Shown here one piece after another: positions 45,929-54,542 of a stretch of 64,000 bases of DNA. This DNA is from Novosphingobium sp. AAP83 (GTDB taxonomy: Bacteria; Pseudomonadota; Alphaproteobacteria; Sphingomonadales; Sphingomonadaceae). The notes beneath the pieces were generated by a model that was not told the DNA's origin, searched no databases, and was given only the letters and a program-made list of their open reading frames with translations. Each line of letters starts with the position of its first letter. The stretch's first letter is position 1. The stretch lies in NCBI RefSeq assembly GCF_001295795.1, contig NZ_LJHY01000012.1, forward strand, positions 1-64,000, written 5' to 3'. The position numbers and the translations under genes were made by a program.

Positions 45929-46468
45929 ATGCGTATCGACATGATCCCTACCGGTGACAATCCGCCGGAAAGCCTCAACGTAGTCATCGAAGTTCCCATC
46001 GGCGGTGAGCCGGTGAAGTATGAATTCGACAAGGCTTCGGGCGCGCTATTCGTTGACCGTATCCTGCACACCCCGATGCGCTATCCTGCAAACTACGGTT
46101 TCGTGCCGCACACGCTTTCGCCCGATGGCGATCCGCTTGATGCGCTGGTGATTGCCCGCTCGCCGTTTCTGGCAGGCTCGGTCGTCCGCGCCCGTCCGAT
46201 TGCCGTGCTGAACCTTGAAGACGAACATGGCGGCGATGAAAAGCTGGTCTGCGTACCGGTCGATTCAACCTTCCCGTATTATTCGGACGTGAAGGAACGT
46301 GAAGATCTGCCTGAAATCGTCATGCAGCAGATCGAACACTTCTTCACCCACTACAAGGACCTGGAAAAGGATAAGTGGGTTCGCGTTGGCACTTGGGGTG
46401 GCGCAGATGACGCCCGTCGCATCACCATCGAAGCGATTGAACGCGCCAAGGCTGAAAAGCCCGCCTGA
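45929..46468 (+). CDS. ppa: Inorganic pyrophosphatase (family I)
   Basis: Hydrolyses pyrophosphate. The 179-residue protein contains IEVPIGGEPVKYEFDKASG, RILHTPMRYPANYGFVPHTL and the metal-binding DGDPLDALV. ATG at 45929 is supported by family length; in-frame upstream starts would add a cysteine-rich leader. About 200 bases of AT-richer spacer precede it with a TTAACCAT half-site (about 45840) reminiscent of CtrA sites. A terminator follows. Confidence 0.96.
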   Translation: MRIDMIPTGDNPPESLNVVIEVPIGGEPVKYEFDKASGALFVDRILHTPMRYPANYGFVPHTLSPDGDPLDALVIARSPFLAGSVVRARPIAVLNLEDEHGGDEKLVCVPVDSTFPYYSDVKEREDLPEIVMQQIEHFFTHYKDLEKDKWVRVGTWGGADDARRITIEAIERAKAEKPA

Positions 46469-46486
46469 TCCGCTTCGGATTTGCAC

Positions 46487-46525
46487 AAAAGGCCGCCAAG
46501 TTCACAGGACTTGGCGGCCTTTTTG
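46487..46525. terminator. Rho-independent terminator after ppa
   Basis: Stem aaggccgccaagt / acttggcggcctt with T-run on the plus strand and A-run on the other side, serving ppa and probably the convergent pmbA. Confidence 0.9.
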
Positions 46526-46533
46526 TTTTTCTA

Positions 46534-47880
46534 TCAATCGCCTGCGATGCTCATGCCGTCCACGCGCAGTGTCGGCACATCAATCCCGCGAAAGATTTCC
46601 AGATCGTTGGCAGCGGTCAGCGCGGCGAACATATCGATCAGGTTGCCCGCAACGGTGAATTCCGCAATCGCTCCGGCCAGTTCGCCATTGACGATACGGA
46701 ATCCGGAAGCACCCCGGCTGTAATCACCGGTCACACCATTGACGCCGTGGCCGATCAGCTCGGTCACATAAACGCCGTCGGCAATATCGGCCATCAGTTC
46801 TGCCGGGGCCAGCGTGCCTGCACAAAGCACGACATTGCTGGCCGTGACGTGGGGCGGGCCGGATGATCCGCGCGATGCGTGGCCGGTCGGATGGTTGCCA
46901 AGCTGGCGCGCGACGGCAGAATCCATAAGCCAGCCGGTGATCCGTCCGCCTTCCACCAAATTGCGCTGGCCCGTTGGCAGGCCCTCGCCATCGAACGGGC
47001 GCGAACGCATGCCGCGCCGCACGTGGGGATTATCTGTGATGGTAATGCTGCTATCGAACAATTGCTGTTCATCGCGATCTAGCAGGAAACTGGCGCGCCG
47101 CGCGATTGATGCGCCCGACATCGCGCCGATCAGATGGCCAATCAGCGAATTGCCCACGCGCGGATCGAACACCACCGGCACTTGCCCGCTCTTCACGCGT
47201 CCGGGGTTCAGCCGCGATACCGCGCGCTCCCCCGCCTCGCGCCCGATGTCGGCAGGGCCTTTCAGATCGGCCACATGGCGGGTGCTGCGCCAAGAATAAT
47301 CGCGCTGCATCGTGCTGCCTTCGCCCGCAACCACGCTGGCCGAGATGCTATGGCTGGATGCGGCATAGCCTCCGGAAAAGCCGTGGCTGGTGGCCAGCGC
47401 AAACAACCCGCGCCCCGCGCTTGCACCTGCGCCCTCGCTGTTGGTGACGCCCGCGATGCTGCGCGCGGCATCTTCGGCTTCTTCGGCAAGACGGCGCAGC
47501 TCTGCCGGGCTGCGCTCGGTCAGATCATCAAGATCAAGTTCGGGCGCGGCATCGCGCAGCAGCATATCTTCGGGCGCAAGTCCTGCAAATTTATCTGCGG
47601 GCGCCAAACGGGCCATCGCCACCGCGCGGCTGGCCAGTTCATCCAGCGCTGCATCGCCAAGATCGGTCGATCCGATAGAGGCAGAGGCACCACCTGCAAA
47701 GACGCGCAGGCCAATGTGTTCGGATTCAGACCGCTCGACATCTTCCAGCGCGCCAAGGCGCACTTGTACCGATTCGGAAGCACTGGCGACATAGATGGCG
47801 TCGCCTGCATCGGCCCCGGCGCGGCGCGCACGCTCGATCAGGGCTTCGCAGCGCTCCTGAGCTTCGGCGGGTGACAGCAT
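46534..47880 (-). CDS. pmbA: TldD/PmbA family protein, PmbA type
   Basis: The 448-residue non-catalytic half of the TldD/TldE (PmbA) metalloprotease that degrades unfolded peptides and processes some modified peptides. Features: conserved ERSESEHIGLRVFAGG, central GHPTGHASRGSSGPP segment and C-terminal IGHGVNGVTGDYSRGASGFR. It lacks the HExxxH zinc motif, which is carried by TldD, not encoded in the window. ATG at 47880. Confidence 0.93.
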   Translation of the reverse strand: MLSPAEAQERCEALIERARRAGADAGDAIYVASASESVQVRLGALEDVERSESEHIGLRVFAGGASASIGSTDLGDAALDELASRAVAMARLAPADKFAGLAPEDMLLRDAAPELDLDDLTERSPAELRRLAEEAEDAARSIAGVTNSEGAGASAGRGLFALATSHGFSGGYAASSHSISASVVAGEGSTMQRDYSWRSTRHVADLKGPADIGREAGERAVSRLNPGRVKSGQVPVVFDPRVGNSLIGHLIGAMSGASIARRASFLLDRDEQQLFDSSITITDNPHVRRGMRSRPFDGEGLPTGQRNLVEGGRITGWLMDSAVARQLGNHPTGHASRGSSGPPHVTASNVVLCAGTLAPAELMADIADGVYVTELIGHGVNGVTGDYSRGASGFRIVNGELAGAIAEFTVAGNLIDMFAALTAANDLEIFRGIDVPTLRVDGMSIAGD

Positions 47881-47949
47881 GAACAGACCTTTCGCAAGCG
47901 TTTAGGCTGCGCGGTCTAGCGCCCGCTTGGGGCGGGGGCAATCATTGGA

Positions 47950-48333
47950 TCAGAACAGGACGCTGAGCAGCCTGAACAGACCGGTAATCACAAAAGGAAG
48001 AACTGCGGCGAGCAGCCAAACGCGCACTTGATCGCGGCGGAAAGCAGCCTTGAACCCTGGATTATGGGCTTGTTCGTCAGTCAGGTGTTCCCAGCGGCGT
48101 TCAAAATTGCGGAACAGCGGAATGATCGCAGCCACCAGCACGACTAGCACGAAAAGCGGCAAGATTGATGCGCTTGTGCCCTGGATTTCGTGCATCGTCA
48201 CAAAGATTTGAAGGCCGGTATAGACCAGCAGACCATAAGCGACATTGTCGCTCATCTTCTTGCGCCAATCGAGCTTGTGCGCCCCGGCCGTTGGCTGGGC
48301 CGTTGGTTGTTCTGATTGGAGGGCCTTATCCAT
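47950..48333 (-). CDS. Hypothetical membrane protein
   Basis: A 127-residue protein with three hydrophobic segments (about residues 30-50, 60-78 and 105-123) after a polar N-terminus; no family recognised. ATG at 48333 (MDKALQS) gives a normal N-terminus; a longer frame to 48384 exists. It faces away from lptB and lies 60 bases downstream of pmbA on the same strand direction, possibly alone in its transcript. Confidence 0.6.
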   Translation of the reverse strand: MDKALQSEQPTAQPTAGAHKLDWRKKMSDNVAYGLLVYTGLQIFVTMHEIQGTSASILPLFVLVVLVAAIIPLFRNFERRWEHLTDEQAHNPGFKAAFRRDQVRVWLLAAVLPFVITGLFRLLSVLF

Positions 48334-48555
48334 GGCGCTTCCTTGTGTTTGATCCTTATCCCACAACAGTAAATCATGCGTCACAATTCACTGCAAGGTT
48401 AATTCTGCGCTAACCTTCCCGGCTTAGGACATAGGGTGCCCCATGCATAAATCCTGCCAGTTTGCTTTTGGCGGGTTTGCGGCATGAAAACGAAGCGCTA
48501 ATGAGTGTGGTCTGAGCCCGTAGAATAGCCTGTATCTTGCGAAAAGACTGAACCG

Positions 48556-49344
48556 ATGACCTTGACCCAAGACGCCCCAGTTGCTGTCCCAAGTGCTGCA
48601 AACGCCGCGCCGCCCATCCCGCAGGGCGGGCTTGAGGTCGTCTCGATCGCCAAGTCCTATGACAAACGCGCAGTCCTGAGCGATATCTCGCTGTCGGTCG
48701 GCAAGGGTGAAGTGCTGGGCCTGCTTGGCCCCAATGGCGCGGGCAAGACCACGTGCTTCTATTCGATCATGGGGCTGGTCCGCCCCGATTCGGGCCGTAT
48801 CCTGCTGGATGGCGTCGATATCACCAAGCTGCCGATGTACCGCCGGTCGGTGCTGGGCCTTGGCTATTTGCCCCAGGAAACCTCGATTTTCCGGGGTATG
48901 ACGGTTGAGCAGAATATCGCCACCGTGCTCGAGCTGATTGAACCGGACAAGGCGACGCGGGCGGCGGAGCTTGAGCGTCTGCTCGATGAATTCGGCCTGA
49001 CGCGGCTGCGTTCCAGCGCGGCGATGGCATTATCGGGCGGGGAACGCCGCCGTTGCGAAATTGCCCGCGCGCTGGCAGCGCGGCCTTCGATCATCCTGCT
49101 CGATGAACCGTTTGCCGGGATCGATCCGCTTTCCATCAGCGACATTCGCCATTTGGTGAAAGATCTGTCGGGCCGCGGGATTGGCGTTTTGATCACCGAT
49201 CACAACGTGCGTGAAACGCTCGACATCGTGGACCGCGCCTGCATCATCTATGGAGGGCAGGTACTGTTTGCGGGCAGCCCCGAAGCGCTGGTGGCCGATG
49301 CCAATGTGCGCCGCCTCTATCTTGGCGAGGGCTTTACGCTCTGA
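48556..49344 (+). CDS. lptB: LPS export ABC transporter ATPase LptB
   Basis: ATPase of the LptB2FGC complex that moves lipopolysaccharide from the inner membrane to the Lpt bridge. The 262-residue protein has Walker A GPNGAGKTT, ABC signature LSGGERRRCEIARAL, Walker B IILLDEPFAGIDPLS and the C-terminal helices that dimerise. lptA and lptC, normally immediately upstream, are missing in this window. rpoN follows after 26 bases, as in the typical lptB-rpoN pair. Confidence 0.95.
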   Translation: MTLTQDAPVAVPSAANAAPPIPQGGLEVVSIAKSYDKRAVLSDISLSVGKGEVLGLLGPNGAGKTTCFYSIMGLVRPDSGRILLDGVDITKLPMYRRSVLGLGYLPQETSIFRGMTVEQNIATVLELIEPDKATRAAELERLLDEFGLTRLRSSAAMALSGGERRRCEIARALAARPSIILLDEPFAGIDPLSISDIRHLVKDLSGRGIGVLITDHNVRETLDIVDRACIIYGGQVLFAGSPEALVADANVRRLYLGEGFTL

Positions 49345-49370
49345 TGCTGCGCCCGGGGGGGATTTAGATC

Positions 49371-50864
49371 ATGGCGCTCGGCCCAAGACTGGATCTTCGG
49401 CAATCGCAGTCACTGGTGATGACGCCGCAATTGCAGCAGGCGATCAAGCTGCTGGCGCTGTCGAACCTAGAGGTCGAGACGTTCATCGGCGAAGCGATGG
49501 ACGCCAACCCCTTGCTCGAAATCGGTGAAACTGCCCCACCCGAAGCGGTGGAGGCCATGCCCGAAGATCTGCGCCGCACCCACCTTGAAACCTCGCCTGT
49601 CGATCAACTCGTCGCCGAAGGGCGCGTAGCAGAAGACCGCCCGCTCGATATCGATGTCAGCGCGCTCGACCGTGACCGGGACACAGGCGATGGAGGGTTG
49701 AGCGATCTTTCCTCGGCCCGCGAGTTTACCAGCAGCGGCGGCGAAGGCCCCGATATTGACGAGCGTGGCGGGCTTGAGCGAACGCTCGCAGAACATCTCC
49801 ACGCGCAAATCGGCGCAACCACATCCGATACCCAGATCCTGTTCATCGCACGCTGGCTGATCGACCAGATCGACGAGGCAGGCTATCTGACGATCCCGCT
49901 TAGCGAGGCCTGTACCGCGCTTGGCCTTGCCATGGCGGTGGTCGAACGCGCCTTGAGGCTGGTGCAGTCGCTCGATCCCACCGGTGTTGGCGCGCGCAAT
50001 CTGGCCGAATGCATCGCACTTCAGGCCAAAGAAGCCGACCGTTACGACCCCTGCATGGCGCGGTTGATCGATAATCTGGAACTGTTGGCGCGCGGCGAAA
50101 TCGCTCGGCTCAAGCGGCTTTGCCATGTCGATGACGAAGACTTTGCCGATATGCTGGCCGAATTGCGCAGCTATGATCCGCGCCCCGGCCTGCGCTTTGG
50201 CGGTGGCATGGGCGAGGCGGTGGTGCCCGATCTACTCATACGCGCGGGTAAGGATGGCGGCTGGGACATATCGATTAATCAGGCAACCCTGCCGCGTCTG
50301 ATCGTCAACCGCAGCTATTATGTTGAAATGCGCGGAGCCTGCGTGTCCAAGGATGCCAAGGCGTGGCTGGGTGAGAAGCTGGCCGATGCCAACTGGCTGC
50401 TTAAAGCATTGGATCAGCGGCAGAAAACCATCCTGAAAGTGGCGGCTGAAATCGTCAAACAGCAGGACGGCTTCTTCCGGCATGGCGTGGCCCATCTTCG
50501 CCCGCTGACGCTCAAAACCGTGGCCGATGAGATCGCGATGCACGAATCCACCGTCAGCCGCGTCACCTCGAACAAGTACCTGCACTGTGATCGCGGGACG
50601 TTTGAACTCAAATACTTCTTCACCTCGGGCGTGGGCTCTTCCGATGGCGAAGGCGCTTCGGCTGAGGCAGTGAAGGCCTCTATCCGCCAGTTGATCGATG
50701 CAGAAGATCCCAAGGCGGTGCTATCGGACGATGCGCTGGTTGATCTGTTGAAAGCCAAAGGATTCGATCTGGCCCGCCGCACGGTGGCCAAATATCGAGA
50801 AGCTATCGGCCTTGGCAGTTCGGTGCAGCGCCGCCGCCAGAAGACGCTGGCCGGAGTGCGCTGA
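49371..50864 (+). CDS. rpoN: RNA polymerase sigma-54 factor
   Basis: Alternative sigma factor for enhancer-dependent promoters. The 497-residue protein has the Gln-rich activator-interaction region I (SQSLVMTPQLQQAIKLLALS), the core-binding domain and the RpoN box ARRTVAKYRE near the C-terminus. ATG at 49371 follows a purine-rich tract. The usual next genes hpf and ptsN are absent; the opposite-strand phosphodiesterase follows directly. Confidence 0.96.
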   Translation: MALGPRLDLRQSQSLVMTPQLQQAIKLLALSNLEVETFIGEAMDANPLLEIGETAPPEAVEAMPEDLRRTHLETSPVDQLVAEGRVAEDRPLDIDVSALDRDRDTGDGGLSDLSSAREFTSSGGEGPDIDERGGLERTLAEHLHAQIGATTSDTQILFIARWLIDQIDEAGYLTIPLSEACTALGLAMAVVERALRLVQSLDPTGVGARNLAECIALQAKEADRYDPCMARLIDNLELLARGEIARLKRLCHVDDEDFADMLAELRSYDPRPGLRFGGGMGEAVVPDLLIRAGKDGGWDISINQATLPRLIVNRSYYVEMRGACVSKDAKAWLGEKLADANWLLKALDQRQKTILKVAAEIVKQQDGFFRHGVAHLRPLTLKTVADEIAMHESTVSRVTSNKYLHCDRGTFELKYFFTSGVGSSDGEGASAEAVKASIRQLIDAEDPKAVLSDDALVDLLKAKGFDLARRTVAKYREAIGLGSSVQRRRQKTLAGVR

Positions 50865-50875
50865 GAATCAGTGCG

Positions 50876-51733
50876 TTAAGCTTGAGTTTGGGGCCGCTCT
50901 GCCAGCATGTGCTGGATCATGCCTTGCAGATTGGCGTCATAGCGGGCGAGGACCTGATGATCTTCTGCCGTGTCCCAATGCGTGATCAGTTCGCGCCCGT
51001 TGAACCAATGCAGCGCAAATCCCGGCGCATCGGCAACGATCAGGTGGCGATGATCGGGCACATCAGGGTCAATTGCGCGCAGATCGAGCGCAACTTGTGG
51101 CGCGGTTGACGGACATGTGGCGACGACTGTGCCTTCCCACGCCGTTGTAATGGCGCGGTGGATGTGGCCGCAGACGACGCCCACCACATTGCTGCGGTTG
51201 CGCAAGCATTGGCCAAGCCGTTCGACCCAAGGTTCAGCCGGGTCGGTGTTCATCCACGGTATGCCGACCTCGACCGGCGGGTGGTGCTGCACGAGCAGGG
51301 TGGGCGCATCAACCGCTTCATCCAGCCGCGCGTTCAGCCAGTTAGCGCGCGCTTCGCAAAAGGCACCGCCATGGCGGCCTTCTTCGAGCGTATCGATCAC
51401 GATGATCCGTAGCGGTCCACCTTCGATGACATATTGCAGGAAGCCGCCGTCAAACGTGGCTTCGGGAAAGACATCGGCAAAAGTGCCGCGTTCGTCGTGA
51501 TTGCCCATTGCGTAATAGACGGGGAAGGGGATCACCGAAAACGCCTCGCGCAGGCGTTCATAACTGGGGCGGTCCCCCCGGTCGATCAAATCGCCTGTGG
51601 CCAGCAGCAAATCAGGGCGGGGCTCCATCGTCGCCAGGTGGTCCAGCACGCGGTCAAGCCGCTGCCGGTTGAATTCACCCGGGGAATCAGGTTCGAACCC
51701 CAGATGTATATCCGTAACCTGTGCAATCAGCAT
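50876..51733 (-). CDS. Calcineurin-like phosphodiesterase, CpdA-type (cyclic nucleotide)
   Basis: A 285-residue binuclear metal phosphodiesterase: TDIH with Asp8/His10, GDLID (Asp48), GNHD (Asn78, His79), a QHHPP motif (His150) and GHIH (His190, His192). These are the seven metal or substrate residues of the class III cyclic nucleotide phosphodiesterase group (CpdA, Rv0805). Start at ATG 51733 (MLIAQVTDIH) because the first motif must lie near the N-terminus; a frame extending to 51871 overlaps the upstream gene. Only 17 bases separate it from the decaheme gene; it is the fourth gene of the electron-transfer operon, and hydrolysis of the ligand of its cyclic-nucleotide domains is a sensible guess. 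Confidence 0.82.
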   Translation of the reverse strand: MLIAQVTDIHLGFEPDSPGEFNRQRLDRVLDHLATMEPRPDLLLATGDLIDRGDRPSYERLREAFSVIPFPVYYAMGNHDERGTFADVFPEATFDGGFLQYVIEGGPLRIIVIDTLEEGRHGGAFCEARANWLNARLDEAVDAPTLLVQHHPPVEVGIPWMNTDPAEPWVERLGQCLRNRSNVVGVVCGHIHRAITTAWEGTVVATCPSTAPQVALDLRAIDPDVPDHRHLIVADAPGFALHWFNGRELITHWDTAEDHQVLARYDANLQGMIQHMLAERPQTQA

Positions 51734-51750
51734 GGTTCCCCGCCAAAGCT

Positions 51751-53634
51751 TTAGTGCAGTTTGACCGGGAACCGCGGGCGATCCGCCACGGCCACAGTCT
51801 GCGCGACATCTTTCTTCCGGTCTTTCTTTGGCGCCCACGGCGCGTCTGTATCCATGTGATAGGAATGACACATCGCGCAGGAAGAATCGACAGGGTCCTT
51901 TACTGAAGCCGTCGTAAGCTTCGCTCCATCTCCGCCGACATGGCAGGTGCGGCAGCCGCCTTTACCGTCAATCCCGGGCACGAGCAGATCACTGGCCTTG
52001 TTCGATGTGGTCGCTTGCGTGTGGCAATCGGCGCAATCGCTTTTGTTGTGCGGCTTATGATCAAACCAGCCCTTTTGGTAATAGCGCGCGTTCTGCGCCA
52101 CCTGTTGCACCGCAAAGCCGCCGCTGGCCGCAGTGCCGCCACGCGTTACCGTATGGCAATCATAGCACATCCCGCCGTTTGAGAAGACTTGCGCCACGGC
52201 CTGTTCGGCACGTGTCGGATAGAACCGCACGGCGCGCGCATAATCGGCAGCGGTTGAGCGCGCCGCAGCATCGCCGGGCACGCGGCGGGCAAGACCGGAC
52301 AGGGTGGCCGGGCGCGCAGGCGCGCCGCCACGATAGAACGAGCGCAATTCTGCAACCACCTGCTCAGGTTCCCCATGGCGCAGCGTGCGGAAGGTGCCGC
52401 CGATCTGGTCGAAGCTGAGGGAGTGGCAGGACTGGCAAGAATCTTCCATCTCGACAGGCTCGAACCGCGTTCCGGTGGAATCGGACTGGTGGCAATCCTT
52501 GCAATCGAGCGCTTCGCTGCCCGTGAATTGGCCGGGCATGCGGCGGACCATCTGGGCAATGCCGTTGGTCTTTGACAGATGCTGGCCGTGGGTGAACTTC
52601 AACCCGTTGTTTTCCTGCAAGGAAGGCGACCAATCGGCGCGCGTGAACACAGGTTTGGCCCCGTTCATGCCGCTGATGATCATCGGCTTGAACTGGGGAT
52701 GGGCCGTCCCGAAATCGGCGGCATCGGCGATCTTCGTATCGGGCAAGCGACCTTTCATCCCGTTGTGGCAATCGGCGCAGAATTTCTCCTGGGTGGCAGG
52801 CATAGCGCCCTCACCCTCATGTTCTGTGTGACAATCGACACATCTGCCTGCCGGACGGTTAAAAGCTGTCGCTACAACACGTTGCAGCGCGGCCATGCCG
52901 GTGGGGTCACCGCGCGCTTTCAACAGGCGCGATTTGTCGGCGATGTGATCGTGCGCGTCCTTGGTGTGGCATGTCAGGCAGGCGTTATCGGTCACGGCAA
53001 CGAAGGCCTCGGTGTGGCACGCTTGGCAATCACCGCCGAGGTTTTTATGGGCCGCGCTCAAGGGGCCGGAGGACCACGTCTGGTCTGCATGAAAGCTATC
53101 GGGGCGGCGCGCCTTTTCTTGCATCGCCAAGGGTTTATACGTGACGTAGCTGTAGATCGGGAAGGCCAGAAACGCGATCAGGACCAGGATCGCAAAGCTC
53201 CACGCCGATATCCGCTTGCCCGGCAGCAGGCCTTTGAGCGTGTAGGCAGTGGTGACGTCCTTGTCTTCGGCGGAATCCGAAACGGCTTCCACCCGCCGCA
53301 CGGTGAACGTGGGCAAGCCCGTTTCACTATCGCGCGACAGGGTAATGCGGTGGCCGCCAAAGCCCAATTCGGCGCCGACAACCGGATCAAGCGTAGCTTG
53401 CGTGTTTGACCTGCCGTTCACGTCGAACGCCAGTTCGCCAACCGAGGTGATGGTCAGGCTGCCATCGGCGGCTTGTTTTACCCGGGCGTGGCGCGGATCA
53501 ACCGCAAGGTCGGGCAGGTGAATGGCTGATGCCGCATCGCGGCCAATGATCAGTTCGGCACCCTCGATGGTCGAGGGACGCACGATCTCCTCACCACTGG
53601 ATTTGAGCGCGATCTGGCGGACAAGAAAGCTCAT
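51751..53634 (-). CDS. FHA domain-decaheme c-type cytochrome fusion
   Basis: A 627-residue protein. Residues 1-115 form an FHA domain with GRDAASAIHL and the HAR element after DPRH; the canonical Ser-Arg-x-His-Ala reads Asp-Pro-Arg-His-Ala, so phosphothreonine binding is uncertain. Residues 145-167 are one membrane helix. The remainder has ten CxxCH haem-attachment motifs (Cys 203, 219, 265, 286, 378, 400, 490, 534, 561, 586), a decaheme arrangement that must be periplasmic. Thus FHA in the cytoplasm, cytochrome outside. Start ATG 53634, eight bases after the previous gene. No outer-membrane porin or second cytochrome partner is seen in the window. Confidence 0.9.
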   Translation of the reverse strand: MSFLVRQIALKSSGEEIVRPSTIEGAELIIGRDAASAIHLPDLAVDPRHARVKQAADGSLTITSVGELAFDVNGRSNTQATLDPVVGAELGFGGHRITLSRDSETGLPTFTVRRVEAVSDSAEDKDVTTAYTLKGLLPGKRISAWSFAILVLIAFLAFPIYSYVTYKPLAMQEKARRPDSFHADQTWSSGPLSAAHKNLGGDCQACHTEAFVAVTDNACLTCHTKDAHDHIADKSRLLKARGDPTGMAALQRVVATAFNRPAGRCVDCHTEHEGEGAMPATQEKFCADCHNGMKGRLPDTKIADAADFGTAHPQFKPMIISGMNGAKPVFTRADWSPSLQENNGLKFTHGQHLSKTNGIAQMVRRMPGQFTGSEALDCKDCHQSDSTGTRFEPVEMEDSCQSCHSLSFDQIGGTFRTLRHGEPEQVVAELRSFYRGGAPARPATLSGLARRVPGDAAARSTAADYARAVRFYPTRAEQAVAQVFSNGGMCYDCHTVTRGGTAASGGFAVQQVAQNARYYQKGWFDHKPHNKSDCADCHTQATTSNKASDLLVPGIDGKGGCRTCHVGGDGAKLTTASVKDPVDSSCAMCHSYHMDTDAPWAPKKDRKKDVAQTVAVADRPRFPVKLH

Positions 53635-53641
53635 TGATCGC

Positions 53642-54538
53642 TCACCAGTAGAAGAAGACGCTGACGATATGGGCGGAGAGCGCCGCAATCAGCGCGAAGG
53701 TGACGGGCACGTGGATATAGAGCCATGCCTGCAACCATGATTTCAGTTTCAAATGTCGTCGCATCCGCCCGAGCATGGCCTCTTTGCGGGTGAGCAATGC
53801 ATCGACCTTGTCTGCCGGATCATCGCCCACACGCGGCTGATAGGTGCGGATGAGGCGCAATTCGGCAGCGGCATGGCGCGTGGCGCATTTGGGATAATTG
53901 CCGGTCACGCGGTTCCAGAACGAGCCGGTGAACGCGTCCTCTTCGAGGCTGAGATTGACCAGAGCCGCGCTTTGCGGATCAAGCGTTTGGGCGGCGTCGT
54001 GAATCTGCCGGTCCAATGACCGGATCGCTTCGATCATCTGCTTTTCGGTAATCGCGCCTTCATCGTCATAGCGGTTGGCCGATAGCGCGCGCGGTGCGGT
54101 GGCATAGATCCAGATGCCGAAAATGCCCGTGGCAATCACCAACAGCATCAGCGCCCATGCCAGTGTGTGCACGTTCCAGCCAAAGTGAAAGCCAGAATGC
54201 AGCGTGCCGATCACGGTGAGGCACAGGCCGAGGTAAACATGCGCGCTGGTCCACGCCTTAAGGCTCCACCGTCCGGGTGTGATCGCGCGTTTGCGCATGC
54301 CCAGCATGGTCAGCCACAAGATCAGCAGCGCGCCGATCGTACCCAAAGTATAGCCCAGCCAGCTTGATCCGAAGTGTTGGCCCGGGAGCGGTACGAAGAT
54401 ATAGAGCGCCATCAGGCCTAGCGCGATGGCGGCGGAAAGTTTGCCCCAGAACCCGTTGTTGTGGCGCAGGAAACCTTCGTGCGTGCTGGTGCGCGCGCGG
54501 CTGGCCCCGGTGCGCTTTTTGGGTGCGATGCTGGCCAC
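53642..54538 (-). CDS. Transmembrane di-heme b-type cytochrome-like protein
   Basis: A 298-residue protein with about five membrane helices (32-51, 60-80, 98-116, 124-146, 270-294) and a soluble stretch (residues 150-265). Two helices each carry histidines 14 residues apart: His100 and His114, and His276 and His290. That spacing in two helices is the pattern of cytochromes b that stack two haems across the membrane. More histidines (118, 124) lie nearby. It fits as membrane carrier between the cytoplasmic flavo-ferredoxin protein and the periplasmic decaheme. No named family was recognised. Start ATG 54538, four bases after the preceding gene. Confidence 0.72.
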   Translation of the reverse strand: MASIAPKKRTGASRARTSTHEGFLRHNNGFWGKLSAAIALGLMALYIFVPLPGQHFGSSWLGYTLGTIGALLILWLTMLGMRKRAITPGRWSLKAWTSAHVYLGLCLTVIGTLHSGFHFGWNVHTLAWALMLLVIATGIFGIWIYATAPRALSANRYDDEGAITEKQMIEAIRSLDRQIHDAAQTLDPQSAALVNLSLEEDAFTGSFWNRVTGNYPKCATRHAAAELRLIRTYQPRVGDDPADKVDALLTRKEAMLGRMRRHLKLKSWLQAWLYIHVPVTFALIAALSAHIVSVFFYW

Positions 54539-54542
54539 GGCC

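Noticed and set aside
51675..51695. tRNA-like ggttcgaacccc motif
   Set aside because: It is a short T-loop-like string inside the phosphodiesterase coding sequence, with no acceptor or anticodon stems around it.
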